Assembly (NCBI RefSeq): GCF_014750685.1
Contig: NZ_JAAXGE010000009.1
Span: forward strand, 1-64,000
Direction of reading: 5' to 3'
DNA: 64,000 bases
Source: Bacteroides sp. GM023
GTDB taxonomy: Bacteria > Bacteroidota > Bacteroidia > Bacteroidales > Bacteroidaceae
Shown here: positions 35,346-46,300 of the stretch, in pieces
Layout: every line of letters starts with the position of its first letter
Position numbering within the stretch: position 1 is the first letter of the stretch
Program-made: the position numbers and the translations under genes
The notes under the pieces: model-generated
Seen by the model: the letters and a program-made list of their open reading frames with translations, nothing else
The model's database searches: none
What the model was told of the DNA's origin: nothing

Positions 35346-38318
35346 TTATTCAGTAAGAGTTTCCAAAAACTCCGCTTCGATAATTCTTAAATCACTCTTA
35401 CTCTTGCTTTTCTTCGTTTGCAGTTCCATTTCATTGGCTGCCTTTGCTTCCACCTCAACGATTTGCCCGAAAGCATCCTGGTCGCTGGTATTACCTTTCA
35501 GGCGGATAGTAATTTGGTTGGATAGCACAGGCTTTTCTACATTCAAATGAATATATCCCAAGCTTTTGTCCGTATTACCACTCCATATCAGAGTCTTTCC
35601 GGCAAACACCTCTAACGGGTAACTGCGTGAACGCCATCCATTCAATTTCAGACAAATATCATCAATCTTGGCTTCTCTTTCAAGTGTATAGGTAATCCAG
35701 GCTGTACTAAGTTTCCCGTCATTTTGCCATTCGCTCAATTCGTTGTCATCAAAGCTCTTTTCTACGCTTGGGTTGTTGGCACCCGCTTTGGCAGATATGA
35801 TTCTTACATCTCGCTTCGTATCTTTATAAGAAGGTGTCAGCGGTGTTTCACCTCTGTCCAGTCTTCCTTTCAAAGTGAATTGCGGCAAGTAATTACTCAA
35901 TCCATTGGATACCTTCACCGGAATAGTTTCCATTGTAACGGTGGCGGCGGGAAGTTCTTCCGCTTTAGCGGTTAGTGTTATTTTCCCGGCTTGTGTGGTG
36001 CTACGGATAAGCGCACGGTTTACGCCACATTCTACCGGAAGATTCGTATCAAGGATATGATTATCCTTTCCCTGTGCGATACCACCACGCCATTCGGCAT
36101 TGCCTTTTAAATCAAACCGGATAGTACGATTATCCAACGGACAACGTTTACCGTCCTTATCCACTACTTCTACCTGTATCAATGCCATATCTGCCCCGTC
36201 GGCATGGAAACCTTCCGGACTTTGCATCACCGAAAGTTTCAGTTTGACAGGCTCACCAACAGTAGTCACTGCATAACGACTGATTTCTTTTCCTGCTTTA
36301 TTGTAGCTGACAGCTTCCAGTTTTCCGGGCTTGAAAGCCACATTATCGAATGTGAACAGGAAATTGGATTCACGCTTACCTTTACCCAAAGACTCACCGT
36401 TCAGAAGAAGTTCCACGGTTTCACCGGTAGAAACGACATGGATAGGTTTTACAGTCTTTTCAGGATAGTTCCAGTGACCGATAATATAAGTTTGGTCGGC
36501 TTCAGTATCTACCCAACCGTTCCACATCACCTGATGGGCAAAGAAAGCATCCTTCTCAATACGCATCGGGTCTGTCACACCACTGCGACGATAATTCTCC
36601 TCTCCGCGATAATGAGTATTGGTATCCGAGAAGATGATTTTCGTACCACCCGAACTGACACGGCGGCCTGTTCCCGGACGTTCACGCCAATAGTCATACC
36701 AACGACGTATCATTTCTATGGCGAGCATATCCTGATTATGGTTGTAATCAGTAGCAGGTTTCCCCCGATAAAGCGGGCCGGCACCTTCCTTATGGAAAGG
36801 AAAGCTGTATTCATCCCAATATTTGCGTAATCCCTCGTCTCGACAATATTCCGTAGCCCACATCGGATGATGCATACTCTTATTAATATACAGCATTTCG
36901 CCCCCATATTCAGCTTCACGTATATCCAGCATTTCGCGTGAGCCGATAGCACGTCCGCCGAAAGGATCGTATTTGTCACGTACAGCCTTCATTTCAATCA
37001 TATGCGCACGGCTAATAGCCTTATTGCCACATTCATAAAACAAAATACTCGGATTATTCCGGTTGTATATAATAGCGTCCCGCATCAACTCGACACGATG
37101 TTCCCATTGACGGCCTTCGCGGTCTTTTTCCGCATCTCCGGCAGGCATAGCCTGAATCAAGCCGACACGGTCGCAGGATTCCACATCCTGTTTCCAGGGG
37201 GCAACGTGCATCCAGCGAACCAGATTGCCGTTACTTTTCACCATTAAGTCATTCGAATAATCGCTCAGCCAGGCAGGAACAGAAAGACCGACTGCCGGCC
37301 ATTCGTTGCTGGTGCGTTGCGCATATCCTTTCATTTGGATAACACGGTCGTTCAGCCATACCTTACCTTCCGCAAAACGTGTTTTACGGAATCCGGTGCG
37401 GGTATCCACTTCATCAAATACTTGATTCTGACTATCTTTCAGAATAGTCTTTACTGTATAAAGATAACCGTATCCCCAACTCCAAAAATGAAGATTACCG
37501 ACTTTCGAAGCCGCTTTGACAGTCTTAGTCTCTCCGGCTTTCAACGTCACTTTTTCTCCTTCAAAGCTTTTCACTTGCTTGCCGTCCGCATCCGATACGA
37601 TGACCTGATAACTGAACTGGCGCGGTTCGCGGCTGTCGTTTCTTACTTCTGATTCGGCATGAATCGTTGCCGTACGTCCTTTCACATCTATGTCTTGGGC
37701 ATAGACATATACCCCCGTCGTTTTCAGATTACTATATAAAGGGAGTGTCTGATAAACCTCATCCATGACATATAAAAAGACATTCTTGGGGATACCACCG
37801 TAATTGGCATTAAAATTACGGTCGTTCCATTGAAACTTGGAGTTAGTGCCTTCTTCCCGATACATCCAGTTATTATCCGTGCGCACAGCGATTACATTGT
37901 CTCCTTCCTTCATATAAGGAGTCAAATCAAAACCGACTGCCATTACACCGTTTTCGTGTCTTCCCAGATAATGTCCGTTCAGGTAGAAATCACCCCGTTG
38001 GCGTACCCCTTCGAATTCGACAAACACTTTCTTCTTGCCCGAAGCAGCCGGGATTTGAAAATGCTTACGATACCATACAATAGTATCTGTCAGTTGCTCA
38101 ATGGATAGTTTGAAAGCTTCATCTTCATTGAAAGCATGGGGTAGGGTGACCGCTTTCCACCGGCTGTCGTCATACTTGGCTTTCTTTGCTTCGGGGAAGT
38201 CTCCTATTTGCAGACGCCACTCACTGTTGAAATTGTATTTCTTACGTTCGAAAGCCTGTCCGTCCATTACGGACAGTGCCGCAAACAGGAATACAAAAAA
38301 GAATAGTTTGTGATTCAT
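35346..38318 (-). CDS. GH2-family glycoside hydrolase with C-terminal discoidin-like domain
   Basis: This 990-residue protein has a signal peptide. It shows the GH2 order: a sugar-binding domain (WKAVTLPHAF, YLNGHYLGRHENG), an Ig-like domain, then the TIM barrel (MKGYAQRTSNEWPAVG; NNPSILFYECGNK; MWATEYC). Glu490 in ATEYC is the likely nucleophile. At the acid/base position, where GH2 normally reads GNE, this protein has GNK (Lys433), with a Glu four residues earlier. The last 200 residues include a discoidin/CBM32-like domain (AWITYTLEREAKIDDICLKLNGW). It is third in the SusC-SusD-GH2 operon. Beta-galactosidase or a related activity on RG-I side chains or oligosaccharides is likely, if active. 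Confidence 0.8.
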   Translation of the reverse strand: MNHKLFFFVFLFAALSVMDGQAFERKKYNFNSEWRLQIGDFPEAKKAKYDDSRWKAVTLPHAFNEDEAFKLSIEQLTDTIVWYRKHFQIPAASGKKKVFVEFEGVRQRGDFYLNGHYLGRHENGVMAVGFDLTPYMKEGDNVIAVRTDNNWMYREEGTNSKFQWNDRNFNANYGGIPKNVFLYVMDEVYQTLPLYSNLKTTGVYVYAQDIDVKGRTATIHAESEVRNDSREPRQFSYQVIVSDADGKQVKSFEGEKVTLKAGETKTVKAASKVGNLHFWSWGYGYLYTVKTILKDSQNQVFDEVDTRTGFRKTRFAEGKVWLNDRVIQMKGYAQRTSNEWPAVGLSVPAWLSDYSNDLMVKSNGNLVRWMHVAPWKQDVESCDRVGLIQAMPAGDAEKDREGRQWEHRVELMRDAIIYNRNNPSILFYECGNKAISRAHMIEMKAVRDKYDPFGGRAIGSREMLDIREAEYGGEMLYINKSMHHPMWATEYCRDEGLRKYWDEYSFPFHKEGAGPLYRGKPATDYNHNQDMLAIEMIRRWYDYWRERPGTGRRVSSGGTKIIFSDTNTHYRGEENYRRSGVTDPMRIEKDAFFAHQVMWNGWVDTEADQTYIIGHWNYPEKTVKPIHVVSTGETVELLLNGESLGKGKRESNFLFTFDNVAFKPGKLEAVSYNKAGKEISRYAVTTVGEPVKLKLSVMQSPEGFHADGADMALIQVEVVDKDGKRCPLDNRTIRFDLKGNAEWRGGIAQGKDNHILDTNLPVECGVNRALIRSTTQAGKITLTAKAEELPAATVTMETIPVKVSNGLSNYLPQFTLKGRLDRGETPLTPSYKDTKRDVRIISAKAGANNPSVEKSFDDNELSEWQNDGKLSTAWITYTLEREAKIDDICLKLNGWRSRSYPLEVFAGKTLIWSGNTDKSLGYIHLNVEKPVLSNQITIRLKGNTSDQDAFGQIVEVEAKAANEMELQTKKSKSKSDLRIIEAEFLETLTE

Positions 38319-38344
38319 AATTTGATTCTGAATGATATAAAATT

Positions 38345-39949
38345 TTAGTTATAACCTTTATTCTGTTCATACAAGCCTTCTTTGACCTTCATCTGTGAAT
38401 CCGGTATCGGATAAATATAGCTGTATTTGGTCACAAGTTTGGCTAAATCGTATGTCTCCGGTTTCGTGATGTTTCCATTGGCATCGGAGCCGTTTCGCTT
38501 GAATACATTCTGTAATACCTCTACGTATCTGTTTTGGCGTACCAGGTCGTGCCAGCGGATACCTTCGGATGCCAGTTCGCGGCGACGTTCGATGTCTACC
38601 GAATCAGCGAAGTTCTCAGGCGTAATATCATCATCCAACGCATCCAGTCCGGCGCGTGTACGGATTTTGTTCACCATCTCTTTGCCCTTGGAAGTAGGGC
38701 CGGTTATTTCAGCATACATCAGCATCACGTCTTCCAGGCGGATTAACGGATAGTTGATAGGGAAATACGTGCGGTCGGCTATTTGTCCGTCGATATCCTC
38801 GAATCCCAGCAGTTTACGCTTCATCTTATGTTCGAAGAACTTCAGGAAGAAGTCGCCACCGGTATAAGGAGTACCATCTTCGTCTACAAATTCAGAGGTA
38901 TTGATAGTACCCACACAACGTTTGTCTATATAGGCTCCGTTTTCATCCGTCTGTTTGAAGATGGCATCCAGTTGGTCTTCACACCATATTCTGTTACCGG
39001 ACATTTGGATGGCGGTATAAGAAGTATTGACAGCCGGAACGGAGTTGAATACCATCGGATTGCCATAGTTCTTGGCTGCAATATACTGAATCTCGAATAT
39101 GTGATACTTATTGTCATTGTCGCTAATCCATACTTTTATCCATTCGTCGGCGGTGCTTGCCCAATATTTGTTGTTACCGAAAGCATAGTCGATAACCTCG
39201 TTGAACAATCCTTCGGCTAATGCCTTTTTGGATTCGTCCTGTACGGGATAGCCCGCCATTGTCAGATATACGCGGCCTAATAAAGATTTTGCCGCAATGA
39301 GGGTAGCCCGTCCGGCGGAAGCGCTGTTTCCCAGATAGTTCAGTGGAGTATCCACCAGTTTCTTTACGGCATCTTCCAAATCCGGTACGATAACTGTCTG
39401 ATATACATCCGCTTCTTCAGATTGCTTGATAGCCATTGCTTCGTTGACAGATACCGGTTCGAGTACGATAGGGATACGCCCGAAATAACGAACCAGGTCG
39501 AAGTAGGCTAATGCCCGCAAGAATTTGGCTTCACCGATAAACTGGTTCTTGATGGCATCCGAAGAGAAAGTAACCCCGTCCGTTTTGCTAAGGAACATAT
39601 TCGCACGGGCTACGATTTCATACAAATCGTTCCATGCTCCCGAAAGGGTGCTGATAGTCGAAATATTCGGGTTGAACGTTCCTATATCAATGTAGTCACG
39701 TTGTTTGTCGGTAGTCTTGTCTACCCATGCATTGTCCGAACGCACTTCAGACAATAACCAGGAATAATCCGAGATGGGGAGCAATCCGTTATAGATACCT
39801 ATCAATGCCTGTTCCATTTCGCTGGGAGATGAATAGAAATAATCCGTAGTTCGCGTATCGTTCGGCTCCACTTCCAGCCAACTTTCGCAAGAAGATAATG
39901 CCAATGTCAGGGCTAATCCCCCACATATAAGATAATTGTATAGTTTCAT
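38345..39949 (-). CDS. SusD-like outer-membrane glycan-binding lipoprotein
   Basis: This 534-residue lipoprotein has lipobox LSSC (Cys21), then ESWLEVEPND. ATG 39949 is used; the frame opens at a TTG at 39967, but that adds six residues before the signal peptide. SusD/RagB hallmarks include YSSPSEMEQALIGIYNGL, FIGEAKFLRALAYFDLVRYFG and RRRELASEGIRWHDLVRQNRY. SusD caps the SusC channel and binds the glycan. It starts 18 bp after the SusC stop and precedes GH2 by 26 bp. Confidence 0.95.
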   Translation of the reverse strand: MKLYNYLICGGLALTLALSSCESWLEVEPNDTRTTDYFYSSPSEMEQALIGIYNGLLPISDYSWLLSEVRSDNAWVDKTTDKQRDYIDIGTFNPNISTISTLSGAWNDLYEIVARANMFLSKTDGVTFSSDAIKNQFIGEAKFLRALAYFDLVRYFGRIPIVLEPVSVNEAMAIKQSEEADVYQTVIVPDLEDAVKKLVDTPLNYLGNSASAGRATLIAAKSLLGRVYLTMAGYPVQDESKKALAEGLFNEVIDYAFGNNKYWASTADEWIKVWISDNDNKYHIFEIQYIAAKNYGNPMVFNSVPAVNTSYTAIQMSGNRIWCEDQLDAIFKQTDENGAYIDKRCVGTINTSEFVDEDGTPYTGGDFFLKFFEHKMKRKLLGFEDIDGQIADRTYFPINYPLIRLEDVMLMYAEITGPTSKGKEMVNKIRTRAGLDALDDDITPENFADSVDIERRRELASEGIRWHDLVRQNRYVEVLQNVFKRNGSDANGNITKPETYDLAKLVTKYSYIYPIPDSQMKVKEGLYEQNKGYN

Positions 39950-39967
39950 AATTTTAGTTCCTTTCAA

Positions 39968-42900
39968 TTAGAATGTAACATTAACTCCCAAAGTAACCAC
40001 TCTCGCTTGCGGATACGAACCGTAGTCATAATCTCCGGTCGAGCCGCCATTGTTGGCTTCAGGTGAGAATCCGCCTTCGTACTTATCCCACATCAGGAGA
40101 TTTTCGCCGGATATATAAACACGGGCGTTTTGGATAAACTTTTTCTTGAACGGGATGCGATAACCCAGCGTCACGCTTTTCAGCTTGATAAAGTCGGTGC
40201 TGTACAGCCAACGGCTGTCGTAGAATTGTCCGGTATTTGCGTTATCGATACCCGGAGTCTTTCCGTCACCCGGTTCGGCTTCCGATTTCCACATATTTTT
40301 CCAGTGCGAAAGCACATTGCCGTTCGCTCCCATACCCGGACGGTCCATGGCACGTCCTAATACACTGTAGATGTGTCCGCCGGTTTGTGCTGTAATCAGG
40401 ACAGACAAATCGAAGTTCTTGTATTTGAAGGTATTAGTCATACCGAACGTATAGTCCGGGTCAGGTTTGCCCATCAGTGTACGGTCACTGTCGCTGATAT
40501 ATCCGTCTCCGTTTGAATCCCGGTAACGTACATCGCCCACTTTCGTGTTCTGCATGACAGGATACTTCTTCAGGTCAGCTTGTGTCTGATAAACGCCGAC
40601 TGCGTCGTACATATAGAAAGACCTCAACGGTTGGCCTACCATGAATACCTGTGTAGTGCCGTCATATCCGGTAAATACAGTGCTGTTGTCATCTCCCAGG
40701 CTCAATACTTTGTTCTTATTGTAAGAGACATTCAGCGAAGTTGTCCATTTGAGTCTTCCGGTCAGGTTTTGGGTGGTAACTTCCAGCTCAAATCCTTTGT
40801 TGCGGATAGAACCGATATTCCCCCATGCTTTTGTAAAACCTAGCAGGGCAGGAACAGTAACCTGATACAATAAATCTTTGGTTGTCTTTACATAATAGTC
40901 CGCAGAAACAAAGATGCGGTTGTTGAACAATCCCATGTCGAACGCAATATTCCAACTTTCCGTCTTTTCCCAGCCGAGGTCGGGATTAGCCAGTGAGGTG
41001 GGTGCGAATCCGTTGATGATGCTTCCCGATGAATAGTTGGCACTACTCAGGCGGGCAAGAGCCGTGTTTGTAGGGATGGAGTTGTTACCGTTAGCTCCCC
41101 AGCTACCACGCAGTTTCAAAGAACTCAGAAAGAAATCTTTCGGCCAGAACTTCTCGTTAGAGATACGATAGGCAGCGGATACAGCCGGGAATATACCCCA
41201 ACGGTTATCCTTTCCAAAGCGGGATGAACCATCCCGGCGGATACTTGCAGTCAGCAGATAACGGTCGTCATACTCATACTGCATACGTCCGAAGTAAGAC
41301 ATAAGACGGGAAGGAGTGGAGAGTGAAGCGGTAGCCGCTGTCAATACGACATCCGACATATCAATCACTTCCAGTGAATTGTCCGGGAACTGCGTAGCGG
41401 ACAATTTCATGGATGAACCACCCGAGCTTTCCATAGAATAACCGGCCATCGCTCCGACGGTGTGTCTTCCGAATGTCTTGTTATAATTCAAGACTCCTTG
41501 CAGCAGGAATTTGTTGCTGCGTGTTTCCGAACGGCTGGCTGTGGTTCTGTAACCTTCAACGTCAGTACGGTACTTGGTAATCGTACTCGGAACAAACGAA
41601 CGGCTTTGTGAACTGCCGAAATTATAAGAGCCTGTCACTTCCGCTTTCAGTCCGTCCCATATATCCGCTTTGATATATGCGGAAGAACTCAGACGAACGC
41701 TTTCACCACGGTTCTTTACATGTTCCATGTAGGCAACCGGACTGATTTTGCTGGAACTGGTCCAACGATAGTAACCATAAGCCCCCGCACCTGTATAGAT
41801 TCCGTCTTCCGGTTCAGCCAGCGGAGCCATTGTGAGCACGTTGGTCGCCTGGCGGTCTTTGCCGTCTACACGTCCCCCTTCGTTCCAACTGGCGGACGGA
41901 GCAAGATTGACTCCCACGGTGATACGGTTGAGAATCTTCGATTCCACATTCGCACGCAAGTTCAGTCGTTTATAGTTACTTTCGATAGCGATACCTTCCT
42001 GGTCTGTATATCCTAATGATACACGATATTTCGTATTTCCACGTCCGCTGGATAAAGACAACTGGTAATTCTGTATCGGAGCCAGCCGGAAGAACTCATC
42101 CTGCCAGTCGATTAGTTTCAGATTGCCATATCCCGGCTCTGTCCATCGAGGGTCATTCAGAAAGTAATAACTCTCTTTTCCGCCAATCATGGCGAGACGG
42201 GTAGCGTAATCATCCTCGATGGTTGCCCCTTTGCTTCCGTATTGGGAAATATACCGGTTGTTATTGTAAGCGGTGCGGAACTCAATCCACTCTTCCGGTG
42301 ACAGAATATCGACTTTTCTTTCCAAAGACTGGATGCCGAAAGAAGCCTGGAATTGCACTCTTACCTTTTCATCTGTTCCGGCTTGCTTGGTTGTAATCAA
42401 GACAACGCCGTTCGCACCCCGCGAACCGTAGATAGCGGAAGAAGAGGCATCTTTCAATACCTCGATAGATTGTATATCTCCCGGGTTTAGGCTGCCGAGG
42501 TCATCCGCCGGGATACCGTCTACCACATAGAGCGGAGTAGCGTCCGCATTGATGGAAGCCGCTCCGCGCACACGGATTTGAAGTTCCGAACCGGGTTCAC
42601 CGGTAGTACTGCGTACTTCCACACCTGCCAGTTGCCCTTGCAGGGAAGCAGCGATATTGGTACTTGCCCGGTCTTCCAGTTTCTCCGCACTTACTTTAGC
42701 GATGGCTCCCGTCACGTTTCCTTTCTTGGCGCTACCGTAACCGATAGCCACCACTTCGTCCAGCGCAACGGCAGATTCTTCCAGTTTGATGTGAAGTGTC
42801 TTATCAGAGATGGTTACTGTCTGGGTGGTATATCCGATGAAAGATACTTCCAGCAGTTTGGCACTTTTGGGGGCGGAGAGTACGAACTTTCCGTCCAGGT

Positions 42901-43099
42901 TGGTGATAGTCCCCTTAGCGGTTCCTTTTACAGTGACGTTTGCACCGATAATCGGTTCATCTTTTTCATCTACCACTACACCTGTCACCGTCCGGTTTTG
43001 TGCGAACGACAGAGTAGATTGTAATACGAACAGAGTCATTAAAAAGAGATATTGGAATCTTCTTTTCCGACTGCCATTTCCATGCAAAATGTTTTTCAT
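39968..43099 (-). CDS. SusC-like TonB-dependent glycan importer
   Basis: This 1043-residue outer-membrane receptor has a signal peptide (cleavage near SFAQ, residue 34), a carboxypeptidase-like beta-sandwich (TVTGVVVDEKDEPIIGANV through LHIKLEE, about 36-110), a TonB box region (ALDEVVAIGYG) and a plug (ASLQGQLAGVEVR, LYVVDGIPADDL, IEVLKDASSSAIYGSRGANGVVLITTK). A 22-strand barrel follows, ending in VVTLGVNVTF with a terminal Phe. It imports oligosaccharides together with the SusD partner. Its promoter carries the shared GTAC box. Confidence 0.96.
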   Translation of the reverse strand: MKNILHGNGSRKRRFQYLFLMTLFVLQSTLSFAQNRTVTGVVVDEKDEPIIGANVTVKGTAKGTITNLDGKFVLSAPKSAKLLEVSFIGYTTQTVTISDKTLHIKLEESAVALDEVVAIGYGSAKKGNVTGAIAKVSAEKLEDRASTNIAASLQGQLAGVEVRSTTGEPGSELQIRVRGAASINADATPLYVVDGIPADDLGSLNPGDIQSIEVLKDASSSAIYGSRGANGVVLITTKQAGTDEKVRVQFQASFGIQSLERKVDILSPEEWIEFRTAYNNNRYISQYGSKGATIEDDYATRLAMIGGKESYYFLNDPRWTEPGYGNLKLIDWQDEFFRLAPIQNYQLSLSSGRGNTKYRVSLGYTDQEGIAIESNYKRLNLRANVESKILNRITVGVNLAPSASWNEGGRVDGKDRQATNVLTMAPLAEPEDGIYTGAGAYGYYRWTSSSKISPVAYMEHVKNRGESVRLSSSAYIKADIWDGLKAEVTGSYNFGSSQSRSFVPSTITKYRTDVEGYRTTASRSETRSNKFLLQGVLNYNKTFGRHTVGAMAGYSMESSGGSSMKLSATQFPDNSLEVIDMSDVVLTAATASLSTPSRLMSYFGRMQYEYDDRYLLTASIRRDGSSRFGKDNRWGIFPAVSAAYRISNEKFWPKDFFLSSLKLRGSWGANGNNSIPTNTALARLSSANYSSGSIINGFAPTSLANPDLGWEKTESWNIAFDMGLFNNRIFVSADYYVKTTKDLLYQVTVPALLGFTKAWGNIGSIRNKGFELEVTTQNLTGRLKWTTSLNVSYNKNKVLSLGDDNSTVFTGYDGTTQVFMVGQPLRSFYMYDAVGVYQTQADLKKYPVMQNTKVGDVRYRDSNGDGYISDSDRTLMGKPDPDYTFGMTNTFKYKNFDLSVLITAQTGGHIYSVLGRAMDRPGMGANGNVLSHWKNMWKSEAEPGDGKTPGIDNANTGQFYDSRWLYSTDFIKLKSVTLGYRIPFKKKFIQNARVYISGENLLMWDKYEGGFSPEANNGGSTGDYDYGSYPQARVVTLGVNVTF

Positions 43100-43130
43100 G
43101 TCAATATATCTAAGTGATTAATTTTTGATG

Positions 43131-43226
43131 CAAAGGAAGCATATCGCTTAAAAAACGTCCCCGAGATTCGTACAGAAAGGATGTAATATTATACTATCCG
43201 TCTAAAAATAACCTTGAAATACGTAC
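43131..43226 (-). promoter_or_regulatory. Promoter of SusC-SusD-GH2 operon with GTAC boxes
   Basis: On the minus strand TTCCTTTG (43138-43131) is a one-mismatch -7 element. GTACGAATCTC starts at 43173, 35 bp upstream, preceded by TTTCT. A second GTACGTATTTC starts at 43226, a further 53 bp upstream. Confidence 0.65.
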
Positions 43227-43305
43227 GCGACTACCTACAATGATACAAAGCCGCCCTTTTCATCGGAAAAATGCGACTTTGTACATGGAAGGTAACTCAT
43301 AAGTT

Positions 43306-46300
43306 CTATGCCTGATTTTCGTCCGTTGCATCTTCGTCCGTGGCTGCGTCCGCAGGAATCTTCCCCTTGTTTTTCTGATAAATGGAAGGAGCTACGCCGA
43401 ATTGGTTCTTGAAACATTTACTGAAATAATACGGGTCGTTAATCCCGACGCTATAAGAAATCTCGGATACGGTGAGGTCTTCGGTCAGCAGCATCTCCGC
43501 AGCTTTCTTCAGGCGTATGACACGCAGGTATTCATTAGGCGAATATCCGGTGACTCCACGCACTTTCTTATAGAATACGGTGCGTCCCAATCCCATCAGA
43601 TTAGCGAAATCATCAACGGTAAATTCCGCTTCCGTCATATGCTCGTTAATAATCTCATTCAACTTCGCCGAGAATTTCTGGTCTTTACTGTTCGTGCAGA
43701 TGACGGAATGTACCAGCCCCGGTTCATTCGAATACTTCTGACGTAACTTGTCCCGTTGCTCTATCAGCTTGAATATCCTGGCAAGCAGCAGTGATACGCT
43801 GAAGGGCTTTGTAATATACGCATCCGCCCCTGATTCGATACCTTCCTGATGCTTTTCTTCCATTCCGAGAGCAGTCAGCAATATAATAGGTATATGGCTG
43901 GTGGCAAATTCATTCTTCAGCTTGCGGGTTACTTCAAATCCATTCATTCCCGGCATCAGTACATCACAGAGAATCAGGTCGGCATCATACTTCTGTGCAC
44001 GTTCCAGTCCGCTGATACCATCCGCTTCGGCCACAACTTCAAAATACCGCCCGACTTCTTCTTTCAGAAACTCGCGCACATCATGGTCGTCTTCAATAAT
44101 CAGTACTTTCCGTTTATTCAATGGGTCTACAGGTGGTTGGAAAGTCTCTTCCAACTTCTCTTCGGTGATGAAATCCTTGTAATGCTGTTCATCCTCTTCA
44201 ACCAACAGTTGGTTTGGAATCAGAAAGTCTTTCTCCTGATACACATCGGCATCGGTCGGCAGCGTGACCGTAAAGACGGACCCGCCGCCTTCATTCTCAT
44301 CATAGGTGATGCTACCCTTGTGCAGATTGACAAGCTCATGCGTCAGGTGAAGCCCTACTCCGACACTGCTGTGCGAGAAACTGCTCTGCATAAACCGCTT
44401 GAACAGTTCGGCACGCTTCTCTTTCGGGATGCCGATACCATTGTCAATCACCCGGATACGAAGCTGCTTCTTATCTTCGAGAATATCCACCTTGAAGGTA
44501 ATCTTACCATTGGAAGGCGTATATTTAAAGGCGTTCGACAACAGATTGTAAGTCACCTTATCCAAATTTCCCTTATCAATAAACATCTTACAGGCAGGCT
44601 GTGAAGGCTCGAAGTTGAAATCCATATTCTTGGATTCGCTCGTATCCTTGAAACTGAGGAATATCTCGTATAAGAAAGCGATGACATCCGTCTCTTCGAG
44701 AGACAGAGCCAGCTTGTTCTTCTGCATCTTTCTGAATTCCAGTAACTGGTTGATAAGGCGCAACATCCTCTTGGTGCTCTTATCCATCGTTCTCAAGGGA
44801 CGTTGCATCTCTTTCGGAGGATTCTCGATGCTGACCAGTTTGTTCAGTGCTCCCTGAATCAGTGTGAGCGGAGTACGGAACTCATGCGATATATTGGTAA
44901 AGAACTCCAGCTTGAATTCGGTCAACTGATTTTCTACCGAAATGCGGTTGCGCAACCTGTTGAAGTTCCGGATAATACGGAAACTGAAATAACCGGCAAA
45001 TCCAATCAGAATGATATAGAGCAGATAAGCCCAGGTCGTCTGCCAAAAAGGAGGTGCAATGACTATATCCATCGCACTCTCTTCTCCCCAAATTCCGGCT
45101 ACATTGCAAGCCTTTACCAATAACTGATAGTTGCCCGGCGGCAGATTACGATAGGTCGCAAGGTTCTGACTGGAGGGGACACTCCATTCCGAATCATACG
45201 GTTCGAGCCGGTAAGAGTACTTGGAAGAACCGCTCAGGAAGTTGAACGTAGAGAAGGCGACAACGATTGAATTCTGATAATGTTTCAGATTTAACTGATG
45301 CGTGTATGACATTGTTTCGTGCAGGGGAGAGTCTTCCATGCCGGGAAGCATATACGCGCCATTGATATGGAGTCCGGTAAAGACAGTCGATACCGGCTTC
45401 TCCATGTTCTCCACTTTTCCGGCATCGAGGGCTACGAGTCCGTAGTTTGTGCCGAATAATAAACGTCCGTCGATACTGATGCAGGATGTATTCTCGGAAT
45501 ACACATTGCCCAGTGTATAAGAAGAGAAGAAGTAATTTTCTATTTGCTTGGTGTTGGGAGTAAAACGGGAGATGCCGTACTCGGTGGCAATCCATAACTT
45601 ATCATCTTTGTCCTGTACGATAGACTGTATCACACCGTTAGTCAGCCCGTCCTTGATTCCGTAGCAGTCGAAAGTCAGGTGCTCATAGTTATTTCCCGGA
45701 CGGCAGACCGCAAATCCGGTTCCCGATGTTCCAATCCACATATTTCCTTTTTGGTCGTTCAGGAAACAACGGATTTCGTTGCTGGGGAAAGTTTCCTTTA
45801 CATGATTATAGAGGACATAGTTTTGCGGTGATTGTATCAGCGAGTCGGGATGGAAGATGTAAATCCCGTTATTCGTACCTACCCACATCATTCCGTTTTG
45901 GTCTTCCTGTATGACGCGTACCCGCTTCTCGCCATAACTGTCTTGCAGGAAATGCTTGAATTCATAGCCGTTTCCGGTTTTTACGGCGAGGTTCAGCCCG
46001 CCGCCGAATGTGGCTATCCACATTCTTCCTTTACGGTCGCGATAGATGGAATATACGTTATCATTGGATAAGGAGTTCTTGTCCTTACTGTTATACCGGT
46101 ACCATTGATTAGCCCCTACACGCAGACCGATGCCACGCATACCCAACCAAAGTTGCCCTTCCTCGTCTTCACACATACTGTACACGTTGTGAGAGAATTC
46201 CTCTTTATGAAGCATGGTTTTCAGACCGGAATCATACTTGTATAATGCTCCCATCCGGTTCGCCATGTAGACATTGCCATTCTTGGTGCGTAGCAACATA

